Source: Daphnia pulex (lineage: Eukaryota > Arthropoda > Branchiopoda > Diplostraca > Daphniidae). From it: a stretch of 64,000 nucleotides of DNA. The notes beneath the pieces are model-generated. The model searched no databases. It saw only the letters and a list, made by a program, of their open reading frames with translations, and had not been told where the DNA came from. The translations under genes were made by a program, and so were the position numbers. Location of the stretch: positions 208,501 to 272,500 of the forward strand of contig NC_060028.1 of assembly GCF_021134715.1 (NCBI RefSeq), read 5' to 3'. The stretch's first letter is position 1. Every line of letters begins with the position of its first letter. Below, one piece after another: positions 1 to 11,197 of the stretch.

Positions 1-94
1 CAAAGTGGCCCTCAGGTTAGGGTGGGGGGGGGGGGGGGTGACATGGAGACGACAGCAAACGGCAAATACCTTTTCGGGAAAAGCAAACTAGGAG

Positions 95-261
95 TCAAGC
101 ACTGGTCACACGCATCAAGGCTGTCATAGTCGTAACAATTTCATCGGGTTTTGATCCGTTTTTCCCCGCCATGGAGAAGTGGAAGGCATCCAGCACTGCT
201 ATATCTTGACTGCTGTTTGTTGGATTTTCGGATGCACAAGATATAAAGAATAACTTATTCT
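95..261 (-). CDS. Candidate 3'-terminal exon of an unidentified minus-strand gene (partial)
   Basis: Read on the minus strand, an open frame runs from an acceptor-like AAG at 262-264 to a TGA at 95-97, about 55 codons. It contains stretches such as VLDAFHFSMAGKNG and PDEIVTTMTALMRV, which read like ordinary protein rather than noise. An in-frame stop just upstream of the acceptor agrees with an exon boundary. I do not recognise the family, and no upstream exon could be joined to it. It could be a chance open frame. Confidence 0.25.
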
Positions 262-1217
262 CTTATGAATTACCTATAAACATGTTGATTAGCGAAAAAT
301 TATTATGAAGAAATAAAGGTGAATTTATTGGGCAAGATGCGTTTTGTCTGGAACGTGATAGAAAACTAACCGTTTGTCTGAACTTGTACTGCGTAGTGAT
401 ACCCGTTTCCGTTCTTTAGCAACAAGGGAGTGAAGTGATAGCGTCTTTGGCTCGTCTGGGCCAATGTAAACGAGACGTAGGTGTTACCTGGAGCTTTTTA
501 TAGAACTGCCCGGAACGGTTAGCCTATTTGTTTTTGTTTTTAGAAGCATGGAATAGAGGACAGAGTGCTCGCCAACCGTCCGGATGAGATAAACAGCACG
601 GTTGACCATTAAATCTGAAACCCAAAATAGCTTTTATTACGGGACTGAGCGCAGTATATAGAACGGAATGGTATATAGTCTTCAAAGCACTTTTCCGTGT
701 GATGTCCAGTTATGTCAACAGCATCATAAAACCAATCTAAGAAAGCTCAACATCGGCCTTTCGATTTGGTTGGAATCAGCGTTACTGCGTGATAATAATA
801 AGTAACTCGTTCAACCGTTCAGACTATACAACCTTTTGAGAGCAGCAGGTCTTTGTCTACAACCATTTCTTCGCGACGGAAAGCCAATCGTTCTTCACAT
901 CACAGTTTCTTAAAATAGAGACACGTTACACGTCAGCATACATGAAACGCCCAGAGAAGCTGTATAGTCATCTGAACGCGGGACTTGAACGGGAAAAGCC
1001 ACTTCGGTTTCACCCCTACTAAGGAGTGGCAGCTAAATTTTAGACGCGACACATTTTATTTCGCAACACTCGCCAGCGTTTTTCAGGTTAAAACGCATCA
1101 AGAAAAACACCACGGCAACAGTTACATCTCAACAGTGTTGTTAAACGAAAGCAACAATTTTGGCGGGAATAGGCTAGTCCAGAAATTGGCAGAAAACAGC
1201 CAGCCCAACCGAAATAT
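262..1217. other. Non-coding stretch upstream of the ankyrin gene
   Basis: I see no convincing exon here. The open frame at 985-1377 overlaps the start of the ankyrin gene in another frame and has no family-like motifs. A run of 15 G lies further left at 24-38. The 5' UTR and promoter of the ankyrin gene presumably lie in this stretch, but no TATA box is evident near 1218. Confidence 0.5.
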
Positions 1218-4200
1218 ATGGACAACATTTCGCTACTTGGAATCTTTAAGGGTGAGCTTATTGAGCTTTTCTTCTTACCTTCTGTCGACGAAAATCCCAC
1301 GAATGGCGATCACAAAATACCCGAGCGTGAACTATTTCAATATTTACTCAAACAAAATACACAATCATCCATTCTAAGAGAAATCGACCACGAATCCAAG
1401 ATAATCGAAGTGGAAACTGATCGGCAAAGGGGTAAGTCTATTAAAAATGAACCTTTCCACACTTTCGTCATCTTCAAAACTGAAAAAGTCTGGTGGTCCT
1501 TAGAAAAGACCGCGAAAGACGCAGTCGTTTTGCAACGATTCCGCGACAAAAATGAAGTCAAGAACAAGTTTAAAGAAACTGAAATTCTTGCCGAAAAACT
1601 GGAGGGAAAAGGTTGCATGAGAGAGTTGTTAACATTTTTATGGATTCACATGATTATAGATGTCAAATACCAACGTCATTTATCTCGCTGCGAGTCATTC
1701 ATCCCGTTGATTATGAGAAAAATCACGAAAATCGGTTACAAATACGAGAAAGATTTCACTTATTCTACTTTGTCTGCTGAAGAAAAGAACCCCGAATTAT
1801 CAGATTTAATGGATTTCCTTTTAAATGTTTCCGATTGGCATCCGCTTGTCGTTGCAACTTATTTGGGAGACACGGTATTACTCGACAGATTAAAGCAAGA
1901 CGGAAAGTACAACATCAACGGCGTGTACAACAACTTGACTCTGCTCAACCTGGCCATTCTTTTTGATAAAACTGAAATGGTTCAACATTTCCTACAAAAA
2001 ACCAACGCCGATCCCACTAGATGCGACGAAAAAGGAAGGAACGCACTTCACACGGTGGCCAAATTCAACCGGGAAAAGGAAATTGTTAACTCATTATTAA
2101 AAGTTAAGAAAATTAATATCGATCAATGTGATGCAACTGGAACGACAGCCCTCAATCACGCAATCATTGCATCCAACACCACAGTCGTTCGTTACTTATT
2201 ACATTACGGCGCAAATCCCAAAAAACAGGACCAGATTGGCCGTTGGCCACTTAATGTGGCGGCATCCTACGCCACAGACCCGATAATCATCGATCTATTA
2301 CTTGATAATAAGGAAATAATTGACGTTGATGATTGCGACAAATTCGGCGTTACCGCCCTTCATCACGCCGCCATGGCGTCAAATAATAAAATGGCAAGTC
2401 ACCTGTTGGCAAAGGGCGCCGACATCAACCGACGTGACAAGCACGGTGTTACTCCACTTCACGTGGCTGCATTCTTTGCAAAGGACATGAAATTGATCGA
2501 TTTGTTTCTTGACAATAAAAAGGTTGATCTACACTATTGCGACGAACTTGGGCAAAATGTCATCGCCTACGCCCAGAAAAACACCTACGGAATGCGAAAA
2601 GAAATTATTGATCGCGTGAGTAAAATAGACTACGGAGTAATCAAAGAATACAGTTTAATGAAAATGGCCAAGTCTGAAATGCACACCCCCATCTGGAAAA
2701 GAATCGTTTGTTTTTGCCAGCACCTTTCAGCCTTAATCGCTCCACTTATGAAAAACTACAAATTAAAACTTTTCTACGTTCCTTTTTCCGACCTCAAACC
2801 CGGAAAGGGCATCGAAATATCTGAATCTGTGTTGATTCGGAACATAGCCGACAAAAGAAGTATTAAACAAGTGAATATTTCCAAGTCTGAAATATGTAAT
2901 ACAACGAAACTTTTAGGTGACCTCAATGTCCATTTAAACATCACACAACTTAAAATTTGCCAAAGTAATGGCAACAATTCGGTGGCGAATTTAATTAAAG
3001 CTTTTCACTCTTTCATCATTTTTCGAACGACCAGTGACAAGGACGGAGTACACTGGTGGTCTTTGGACAAGAAGGCGGATTACATCGTCCTGCAACGATC
3101 CCGCAACAAGGACGCCGTCAAAAACAAGTTTGGGAGCCAAGAGCGAAAGAATGTCAAATGCAATATTCAAGACTTGGTAGAAAAATGTTCAATCAAGGAC
3201 CTTTTAACAATCCTTTGGATCCATCAAGTCATGCAAGAATTCAACCTAAACAAAAGTTCAAACAGTCAATCCTTCGTCACTTTTGTCAGCAAAGCCATCA
3301 CGGTGAGAGACAACAAGGAACATCAAAGTGACGAAACGTTGGATTTAATTCAAACTCTTTCATCAGGTGTATCTAAATGGCATCCATTATTCCTTCCCAT
3401 TTATTTAGAAAATACCAACCTGTTTGGCAGAATCAAGGAATTGACAAATTGCGACTATTTCAATGACAAACTCAGCCCGCTAAACTTGGCAATTGCAATT
3501 CCTTGCGAGGCAAAAATGATTCGACATCTTTTAGAAAAAGACGATCCCACGAATCGCGATGTGTCGGGGAGAAATGCACTTGAAATAGCAGCCATCTACG
3601 CAGAAAACACGGAGGTATTGGATTTACTCTTAACACACGAAAACGTGAAAATTGGCGGATGCGACGAATCCTGGAGAACTGCCCTACATTTCGCCGCCGC
3701 TTCATCCAATGCCATCGCTGCCGGACGTTTAATCGAAAGGGGCGCAGATCCCAACCTATTGGACAGCCATGGCCGTTGTCCACTTCATCTGGCGGCATTC
3801 TTTGCCAAGGACATTGACATCGTCGATGTTTTTCTCAACGACAAGCAAGTTCGAGTCAATTCGTTGGACAATGATGGGAGAAATGCGCTTTACTACGCCG
3901 AATACAACCAGCACGGACTAACCAAAGAGATTGTCAATCGTTTGAAGGAAAACGGCATCGCTGAAAAAAAAAGGTCTACTAGCAACAATGCTCCTCCACT
4001 TGAAGTTGGGATTCAGGAATATTCCAATCCAGAATTGGATAAATTTCTTACTCATGGAAAAGTGGAGAGCAAAAATGGCGGCAAACGCAAAAAAAAACTA
4101 TCTGATCCACTTCATACGGCAACACAGCAATCCTGTAAGAGTACGCATATCCTATTAGGCAAATCTGTCAATTCATATAAAAAACAAATAAAAAAAACAT

Positions 4201-7130
4201 TAAACATTTTCTTTGTAAGCGTTCTGGCAACATTTTGTTTTGCCTACATGAACAAATCAGAAATTGTACGTCTCATTGCAACGTTATCACCCAACACGTT
4301 TATTGCCATTTTTGAAGACCAGTCAAAGCAGTTAGTCTTTAAAACGAATGCAAACCAACGCTCAAGTTGGTCGGATTACCTTTTCAAGACCAAACCATAC
4401 AACGGATTCTCTGATAATTCATATTCAATGACCATCAAAGATGAATTAAATAGTGACGATAGAGCGTCAAAAATGATCGGCGAATGGCTGAGCTATTTTT
4501 ATGATCATACCATCACCATCATTGAATGGCTATTAACACAAGAATGTGGCTTGCTTGTGTTGTGCGTTGCAGTGTGTTTTGTAATGTTTCAATGGCAATT
4601 TAATTTCAATGGCAAAGGTTTGTTTGGTGGAAAGTACAAGAAAATGTGGCTCTTCGTGCCCGAAGCTGATAAAAAACCTAAAGAGAAACACGAAATATCG
4701 GAAGCAGCGCTCTTTCGATTTTTACTCAACGAAGAAACTTTGCAACAATTCGGTGAAGCTGAAATACCCGAAATGCTGGGAATTTTAAAAGACATAGACA
4801 AGAATTCAAAAATCACTCAAGTCGAAACCCACCAAAGCAGCATGGGCCCAGCGACAGATTTTCTGCAGGCATTTCACGTGTTCATCGTCTTCAAAACGAC
4901 AAGTGAAATAGACGGAGAGTATTGGTACTCTTTAGAAAAGAACACGAAACACATCGTCTTGCAACAATCGCGCAACAAAGAAGACGTCAAGGACAAGTTG
5001 GAAGGCGAACCACGAAAACGAGTGAAACTCATTCGAGAAGATTTGGAAGGAAAAGGTTCAATCAAGGATCTGTTTGCAATACTTTTGAAGCATGAAGTCA
5101 TTCAAGAACTCTACAATGTCGCGGGATCCAACTGTCAGTCCTTTGTCTCTTTCACCAGCAAACAAATGACTGCTGAAAAGGGATACAAGTACAAGGGTTA
5201 CAAATACCTCGCATCTTATGAAAGGACATGCAATAACCAATACACCCAAAATTTGCAACTCATAAATTCCTTAACGGGTGTGACCGGGTGGCCCCCTTTA
5301 TTCATTTTCGTTTATTTGGAAAACACTTATGGTTTTGATAAAGTGATGAGGAATGGCAAGTACGACATCAACGCCCTCCACGGGGGAATCACTCCGCTCC
5401 AATTTGCGATTAGGTTGGATAAAACCAACATGGTCAAACATCTTCTAAAAGATCCAATCAATGCCGATCCAACAACGCGCGACAGTAAATTCGGGTGGAA
5501 TGCACTTCACGTGGCAGTAACGTACACATTGAAAACAGAGATCATTGATTTGCTATTAGCTCATCCCAAAGTCAACGTTGACGATGTAGACGGAGATGGA
5601 CTAGCGGCTCTACATCGGGCCGCTTTGGTTTCCAACGTCATCGCTGTTAAAAAATTATTAGAAAAAGGAGCCAATCCCAACATTGGCGACAAATGGGGTT
5701 ATTCTCCTCTTCATGTAGCAGCTTCTTTCGGAAAGAGAACAGAGATCATCGATCTAATCCTTCAAGCTCAAAATCACGTTGACGACGACAAAGCTCCAGA
5801 TGGATCAACTGCACTTCATTACGCCGCCATGGAATCCAATGAAATCACAGCTGAGCATTTGATCGAAAAGGGCGCTGATCTCTATTGCCGAAACAATAAT
5901 GGCGATACTCCACTTCACGTGGCTGTAGCCGGTGCAAAGGACATGCAAATCATCGACTTTTTCTTACGAAAAATGAAAGATAAAGACATGTTGTACCAGT
6001 ACATTAAAGCTGGCAAACTTTTATATCACGCCTACAGCAACAAGAACTTACTAGGAGCGGAAATTGCTGCTCGGTTGAAGGCAATCGATAGGATACAAAA
6101 ACCTCAAAGTTGGGCTGACAAAATACTTGAGGTAGGCCTACTCCGACGCCGTGTCTTCGCGAAGTGCGTCAAGCTTTTACTTGAGTTCTTCAAGGAAAAG
6201 GAAGTCACAAATTCTTCCTCTTGTTTTACGCCACTGGATCGCCTCCAAATAGAAAACGCAAAGAATGACCAAGAAATTGATGAAAATCTGAAAGAAGGAA
6301 AATTCGACATCAACAGCCGCGATCAAAATGGAGACACTCCTCTTTTTTGGGCAATACGCGCAAACAAAGTGGAAAAGGTTAAAATTTTGCTGGAAAGAGG
6401 TGCCGATCCTACCAAACTGAACAACGAAGGCCTCACTCCGTTTCAAGTGGCAGTGACACAAAATAAACACTCGGAGATTCTAGACTTACTTCTGGAAGAC
6501 GAAGATGTTGACATCAATGACGGTGGCATATCTGGATACACTCTTCTTCATTGGGCAATGGCAACATCCAACGTGACTGTCGTTGACTTCCTGTTATCAA
6601 GAGGAGCGAACCCCAACGTCGCTGGCCAAAATGGAGCCACTCCGCTTCATATGGCGGCCTATTGTGCAGACAAAACCGACGTTCTCGACCTGATCCTGAA
6701 AACGAAACAAGTCGACATCAACCGTCGTGACAAAAATGGCCAAACTGCTCTTCATTATGCAGTTAGAGGATACAGAGTGGATAATGTTGGCTACTTGCTG
6801 GAAAACGGAGCCAATCCCGCCATTCGCGACGAGAATGGCTACACTCCTGTTCATCTGGTAGCAGCGGCAGTCAATAAAGACTCGGCTATTCTCGACTTAT
6901 TTCGGTCAAATGGAAAAAAAACTGAGATTGATGAAAGGGACAACGCAGAAGACTTGGGCATCGTAGAACTACCGCCGAGTCAGAAAGACGCGGCCAATGT
7001 CGACTCCTTGGACAACAGTGGAGTACAGCAACATATCCAGGGGCAAAGTGAAGAAATGTCCAGTCCTTTGCAAGACGCCACGCAAGTAATAAGAAATTCA
7101 AACTCAGGCATGCAGAGCTCAACAGATTAG
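1218..7130 (+). CDS. Giant ankyrin-repeat protein with three permuted papain-like domains and two membrane segments
   Basis: A single uninterrupted frame of 1970 codons starting at ATG 1218. It is built from three similar units. Each begins with a domain of about 200 residues: FHxFI(I/V)F(K/R)T, then WWSLEK or WYSLEK, IVLQxSRNK, SIKDLL and N(C/S)QSFV. Ankyrin repeats of the usual xGxTPLHxAA...LLxxGAdpn form follow. His81/Cys158 (unit 1) and His1220/Cys1306 (unit 3) sit where permuted papain-like enzymes (LRAT, PPPDE, NlpC-type) have their catalytic His and Cys; unit 2 has His597 but Ser683. This fold assignment is inference from the H...NC order. Hydrophobic segments near residues 997-1010 and 1109-1125 could cross a membrane between units 2 and 3. 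A final ankyrin block (about residues 1690-1910) ends in a polar tail. The absence of introns is unlike the other genes here and could reflect an old retrocopy. Substrate and role are unknown. Confidence 0.9.
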   Translation: MDNISLLGIFKGELIELFFLPSVDENPTNGDHKIPERELFQYLLKQNTQSSILREIDHESKIIEVETDRQRGKSIKNEPFHTFVIFKTEKVWWSLEKTAKDAVVLQRFRDKNEVKNKFKETEILAEKLEGKGCMRELLTFLWIHMIIDVKYQRHLSRCESFIPLIMRKITKIGYKYEKDFTYSTLSAEEKNPELSDLMDFLLNVSDWHPLVVATYLGDTVLLDRLKQDGKYNINGVYNNLTLLNLAILFDKTEMVQHFLQKTNADPTRCDEKGRNALHTVAKFNREKEIVNSLLKVKKINIDQCDATGTTALNHAIIASNTTVVRYLLHYGANPKKQDQIGRWPLNVAASYATDPIIIDLLLDNKEIIDVDDCDKFGVTALHHAAMASNNKMASHLLAKGADINRRDKHGVTPLHVAAFFAKDMKLIDLFLDNKKVDLHYCDELGQNVIAYAQKNTYGMRKEIIDRVSKIDYGVIKEYSLMKMAKSEMHTPIWKRIVCFCQHLSALIAPLMKNYKLKLFYVPFSDLKPGKGIEISESVLIRNIADKRSIKQVNISKSEICNTTKLLGDLNVHLNITQLKICQSNGNNSVANLIKAFHSFIIFRTTSDKDGVHWWSLDKKADYIVLQRSRNKDAVKNKFGSQERKNVKCNIQDLVEKCSIKDLLTILWIHQVMQEFNLNKSSNSQSFVTFVSKAITVRDNKEHQSDETLDLIQTLSSGVSKWHPLFLPIYLENTNLFGRIKELTNCDYFNDKLSPLNLAIAIPCEAKMIRHLLEKDDPTNRDVSGRNALEIAAIYAENTEVLDLLLTHENVKIGGCDESWRTALHFAAASSNAIAAGRLIERGADPNLLDSHGRCPLHLAAFFAKDIDIVDVFLNDKQVRVNSLDNDGRNALYYAEYNQHGLTKEIVNRLKENGIAEKKRSTSNNAPPLEVGIQEYSNPELDKFLTHGKVESKNGGKRKKKLSDPLHTATQQSCKSTHILLGKSVNSYKKQIKKTLNIFFVSVLATFCFAYMNKSEIVRLIATLSPNTFIAIFEDQSKQLVFKTNANQRSSWSDYLFKTKPYNGFSDNSYSMTIKDELNSDDRASKMIGEWLSYFYDHTITIIEWLLTQECGLLVLCVAVCFVMFQWQFNFNGKGLFGGKYKKMWLFVPEADKKPKEKHEISEAALFRFLLNEETLQQFGEAEIPEMLGILKDIDKNSKITQVETHQSSMGPATDFLQAFHVFIVFKTTSEIDGEYWYSLEKNTKHIVLQQSRNKEDVKDKLEGEPRKRVKLIREDLEGKGSIKDLFAILLKHEVIQELYNVAGSNCQSFVSFTSKQMTAEKGYKYKGYKYLASYERTCNNQYTQNLQLINSLTGVTGWPPLFIFVYLENTYGFDKVMRNGKYDINALHGGITPLQFAIRLDKTNMVKHLLKDPINADPTTRDSKFGWNALHVAVTYTLKTEIIDLLLAHPKVNVDDVDGDGLAALHRAALVSNVIAVKKLLEKGANPNIGDKWGYSPLHVAASFGKRTEIIDLILQAQNHVDDDKAPDGSTALHYAAMESNEITAEHLIEKGADLYCRNNNGDTPLHVAVAGAKDMQIIDFFLRKMKDKDMLYQYIKAGKLLYHAYSNKNLLGAEIAARLKAIDRIQKPQSWADKILEVGLLRRRVFAKCVKLLLEFFKEKEVTNSSSCFTPLDRLQIENAKNDQEIDENLKEGKFDINSRDQNGDTPLFWAIRANKVEKVKILLERGADPTKLNNEGLTPFQVAVTQNKHSEILDLLLEDEDVDINDGGISGYTLLHWAMATSNVTVVDFLLSRGANPNVAGQNGATPLHMAAYCADKTDVLDLILKTKQVDINRRDKNGQTALHYAVRGYRVDNVGYLLENGANPAIRDENGYTPVHLVAAAVNKDSAILDLFRSNGKKTEIDERDNAEDLGIVELPPSQKDAANVDSLDNSGVQQHIQGQSEEMSSPLQDATQVIRNSNSGMQSSTD

Positions 7131-7260
7131 AATAACTAAATCATTTTCTTTTTATTTCCGGTCCATCCCTGGTATATAGATCGGCAAACCCTGCGACGAA
7201 TCCAAGTTGAAATCCCCTTAGGAGACGTTCGACGGTCAGCATTCACAATATTAAATACTA

Positions 7261-7266
7261 AATAAA
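7261..7266 (+). terminator. Polyadenylation signal AATAAA of the ankyrin gene
   Basis: AATAAA about 130 bases after the TAG stop of the ankyrin frame. Its position and strand fit, but cleavage is not visible from sequence. Confidence 0.4.
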
Positions 7267-7439
7267 TATGCAGTAAATAACAAATGCGGAACGCTTTATA
7301 CTTTTACACTTAAAATTAAATTTCAGCTTAAATCCATACCGTCACAGCAGTGTAATTCGCCTGCCAATTGTATGTTGTTGTGGTGTTGGGTTCATTACTT
7401 GATTCTGCTTGAGATATTACTTTATTAGCTTCGAATATT

Positions 7440-7830
7440 ACTTTAGCCAGCTTCAAAATAGGACAGATAGACAAATGGAAAAGTAATTTTTTCATATTAC
7501 ACTGTTTAATTTAAGTATACGATAACATGGCTATTTTAAACGTTAAATTTCCTAATCATTTTAGCTGTTTATTTTAGCTGTTGATTTTATCTTTTTGATC
7601 GCTTCATCTTCTTTTCCAACGGACAGTGATCAGCGACTAACTCCTTGGCAATCAAATAGTCAACAAACGGTCGTAATCTCCCTTTGAGTTAAAACATGCA
7701 AAAACGATGCACACAATTGAAATTTCCGAGTTATTGAAATTGTTATCTCAATTGCGACAACCGAAGGCAATAATGCCATGGTTTATACGCAAAACGGAAC
7801 GCAAAGGGACTGAGTGAGAAAATGTTTGGC
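7440..7830. repeat. Diverged duplicated block, copy 1
   Basis: This block aligns collinearly and in the same orientation with 9545-9870. Shared runs include GTAATTTTTTCA, CTTCTTTTCCAACG, TTGAAATTTCCGA and CAAAACGGAACGCAAA. Several indels separate the copies. No open frame is conserved between them, so it is probably a non-coding duplication or an old non-autonomous element. Confidence 0.65.
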
Positions 7831-9544
7831 AGATTACATCAAAAAGAAAAATCAGCAATAAAAAAAAAAAAATTTCAATTTTACAACGACAAACCCTAAT
7901 GCTGAATTAAGCAATAAAATCGAGCACCGCTTGCGAAATAAAGAAAGGAAACGTAAAATCACCAGGAAACGTTAAATACCCTAACAACAATAAAAAAACG
8001 TTAAGCGAAGGCAAAATTCGATTTAACCTACTATCCACACCAATAGTGATAGCATTAAGCAAATTAAGCTGTTTTGTCAAATAGACGGCTACAGCCAAAG
8101 CCTCGCTTTATGTTCTCCCTGTAATATTTCAATATTGCAGTTTAATCAGCTCTTGAATTTGTATTGTTGACACATGTACCACGACATTGCCTGCACCCAC
8201 ATAACAAATGGTTTCATAGATTCCACCTTCTAAATCTGGCAAAGAAATTCACTTGGTCAGAAACCCATTCAGTTCAAATTGGCATATGTTCAATTACACA
8301 GTTACCCAACGCTTCAAAACCAGATCTTTATTATAACGATCTTTTAATGCCATATCGGGAAGGCTGAGTAATCCTCCAAGGGATTCCGGATTCGTGTTTA
8401 AAGTATCGAAACGTCGATAGAAAGTGGTGTCAAAATGGAGACAAGTATACTAGGGCAACGCATATCAAAAGTCAGATTAGCGCAAGCAAGGAGATTATTT
8501 ATCCTGTCGTCTAACGCAACCCCAATGTGGCTTGAAAAAACGGTTGGTACACAAGGTTAAAAGGTTGGCACGCTGGGAATAATGTCGTAACCAAAGAAAT
8601 AAAGAGGCGCATGCTACATGAAATGCAACAGCGTTCACGTTAGTAAAGATAATCAATCCAACAAACAGGTCAAAATACACTTTTCCACAATAGACTTGCC
8701 CGTCAAGTAAACATTTCGACATTAGGTTCTCAAGAAACGATAAATATTAAATAATGTTCACGCGTTCAAAGGTGTAAAGTGTAGCGACCGAAGATCAAGG
8801 AAGGGACTGAATTTTATACGACTGGACACTTGAGAAAAGAGAAAGAAAAAAATTCAACCATTAACGATAACGACATCACTAGACAAAGAAAAGTGCCTGA
8901 AGTACAACAGTCAAACGTAATTATGTAACGATTTTTGATATTAACTGATCTCGAGTGCCTTTTACTTTTACCACCAACGTCATAACTTATTACCTAATTA
9001 GATATAGCCACTGCCGTATTTCTTTGGGCAAGTCGGAAACTTTGATAAATCATCACTTATCAAACTTTTCTAGGTTGGTGTTGACTTAATGAAGTCGGAA
9101 ACTCAGCGGTAACTGTATTAGTTGTATCAAGATAAGTTTCGAGAGAAAGACACTTTTGTAAAAAAAGCAACTTGAAAGAAATGCTGTCAAGTATAAGACT
9201 TTTCAAATCAAAATGTTTTATCGTTTTCAAAAAAATGTTGGAATGAAATTAATTCTATACAGTCAATTTCATACTGGAATCAAAATTTGGAGCAACTGCG
9301 AGACACGCAATCCTTCCTGGAGGTGAGGGATCGCCGCACTATCGACTACGGCGCATTTCGTACCAAACTCTGAGCTGACAGCAGCCACGGACGGATGGCA
9401 AGAGTTGAAAGAGAAATTGAAATATTTTTTTCTAAACACGACCGCATTAAAAAAATTCTAGGCAATTCCAAGAAATCCAGTAAAAAGGAAATTAAACTAA
9501 AACGCCACAACGACAACATTTAGATGACACATATTACTTGAATA
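7831..9544. other. Non-coding stretch
   Basis: AT-rich sequence with only short, composition-driven open frames and no exon I could support. An A-rich run is present near 7860. Confidence 0.5.
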
Positions 9545-9870
9545 ACGCATCTTCAAAATGGGAGGGATAGACGCATGAAAGGTAATTTTTTCAAATTACA
9601 TTACTGTTTAATTAAAGTATCCGATTAAAAAGCTATTCAAAATGCGGTCAAATTTTCTAATCATTTTATATTGTTGATCGCTGGTCGTTTCAACTTCTTT
9701 TCCAACGAACAGCGAACTCGGCAATCAAACAGTCAAACTCACCAAACGGCAATGCAAAGTTAAATTGAAATTTCCGAATTATGGAAATTGTTCCTTTACG
9801 ACATCCAAAGAAAAAACGCCATGGATTGCACAAAACGGAACGCAAATGGACTGAAATGGAAAACATGAAC
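9545..9870. repeat. Diverged duplicated block, copy 2
   Basis: Direct-orientation partner of 7440-7830 (see that entry for the shared runs). It is shorter by about 60 bases through internal deletions. Confidence 0.65.
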
Positions 9871-11197
9871 CCAATTGCATCACAACGAAAAATCGTCCGT
9901 TATGCAATTGCCATCAGCAGCTAACCAAATTCGACGTGATAGTGTTGAAAGATAATGTACCGATACCAAGCAAGCAAGAGAAGTGAAACTATGCGCCCAG
10001 ATCAAAGCTGCGAATCACCAGAAAGATTATAACGCGGCCAATAACATACTACGCCATCTGACAAATACATGATTGATTACTGATAGTGGGACGACTCATT
10101 CAAAGAGTCGCTTGGGGAAAGGTGGAAAAAAATCTCTTACTTGCATTTCGTCTTCACTTGGTCCGACGATTGTCCGTTCTGCGTGTTGCTGTCCATCGGC
10201 ATTTGCATTTGCAAATGAGAAGAGTTCCTCAGATGCCAGACGAAATCATCAACCCGCCATGTGGAGGCTACAGCTGTTTCAATCCACACTGTAAATCACT
10301 TTGTGCTTTGTTTGCTAGGGATCCGCCGATTGCACGTCCGTCATGAGGCAGAAATGTCCGAGCGGAAGAAAATTAAAATCTACTCCTGAACTTAACTGAG
10401 AATCATCTCTCACCTGGAAACAAGATGCTCACGTTCACCTCATCAATTTGTTTCTTCAATCGTGGGGCGAATTTACGTCCTCTGGCTCACTGGCTGACAC
10501 CGTTTCAATCAACTGGAAATTAAGAAGAACAGAGAAAATAACATGGTCACTGAGAACACAGGAGAAAAGAAACCAACGTCACCACAAAATGAAAAACACG
10601 CATCTGCTGCACTCCATAACGATAAGTCGAAAGATTTTGTGACAACAGACAACGCCCACAACCATTAACCGGAAGAAAACGAAAGAAGTGGTAAGCAAAT
10701 CGTCGGCCATAATCAAATTTCATCTCTCTACCTCCTTGGCACCTGTTAGTCGTCCCCTCCCTTTCCAATCGTTACGTGAAATTTAAAATCCATGAAAAGG
10801 CCGACTAAAGTAAAGGCGTTTACCCAAGGCTTCCACGGACGGGGGAAGAAAAGGAACAAGTCTAAATAATAAGGAACAGAAATTCGTCAAATAGTGCTGC
10901 AATCAAAGTTTACGAAATCGAATCAATCTGTCGAGGAAGGTTATTTAGATAATTCAAATGGATAACAGCTCGGTTATATGTCTGAAAATATTAGGATCGT
11001 GTATTTGAAATAATGGAAATGGCATACACATCCCAACTACAGAAATTTTAAAAATTATTGCCATTACCGAATTGTTGCTAAATATTTAAATAACAAATCT
11101 CGATAAATATTAAATAACTAACTAAAACGAATTTCATGATTAGTTTAAAAACGCAGACAAGGCTGTTCTAATAAGATTACTTTAATAAGTTAAACTT
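9871..11197. other. Stretch without a supported gene
   Basis: Two overlapping plus-strand open frames (10073-10346) have no recognisable motif and no splice context. Nothing else stands out before the 3' end of the secreted orphan gene at 11198. Confidence 0.45.

Noticed and set aside
24-38. Run of 15 G
   Set aside because: Probably a homopolymer tract or assembly feature; no promoter or quadruplex pattern with several G runs around it.
985-1377. Open frame overlapping the ankyrin start
   Set aside because: Different frame from the ankyrin protein, compositional, with no motif.
10073-10346. Two overlapping plus-strand open frames
   Set aside because: Both frames open by chance; no motif, splice sites or promoter.
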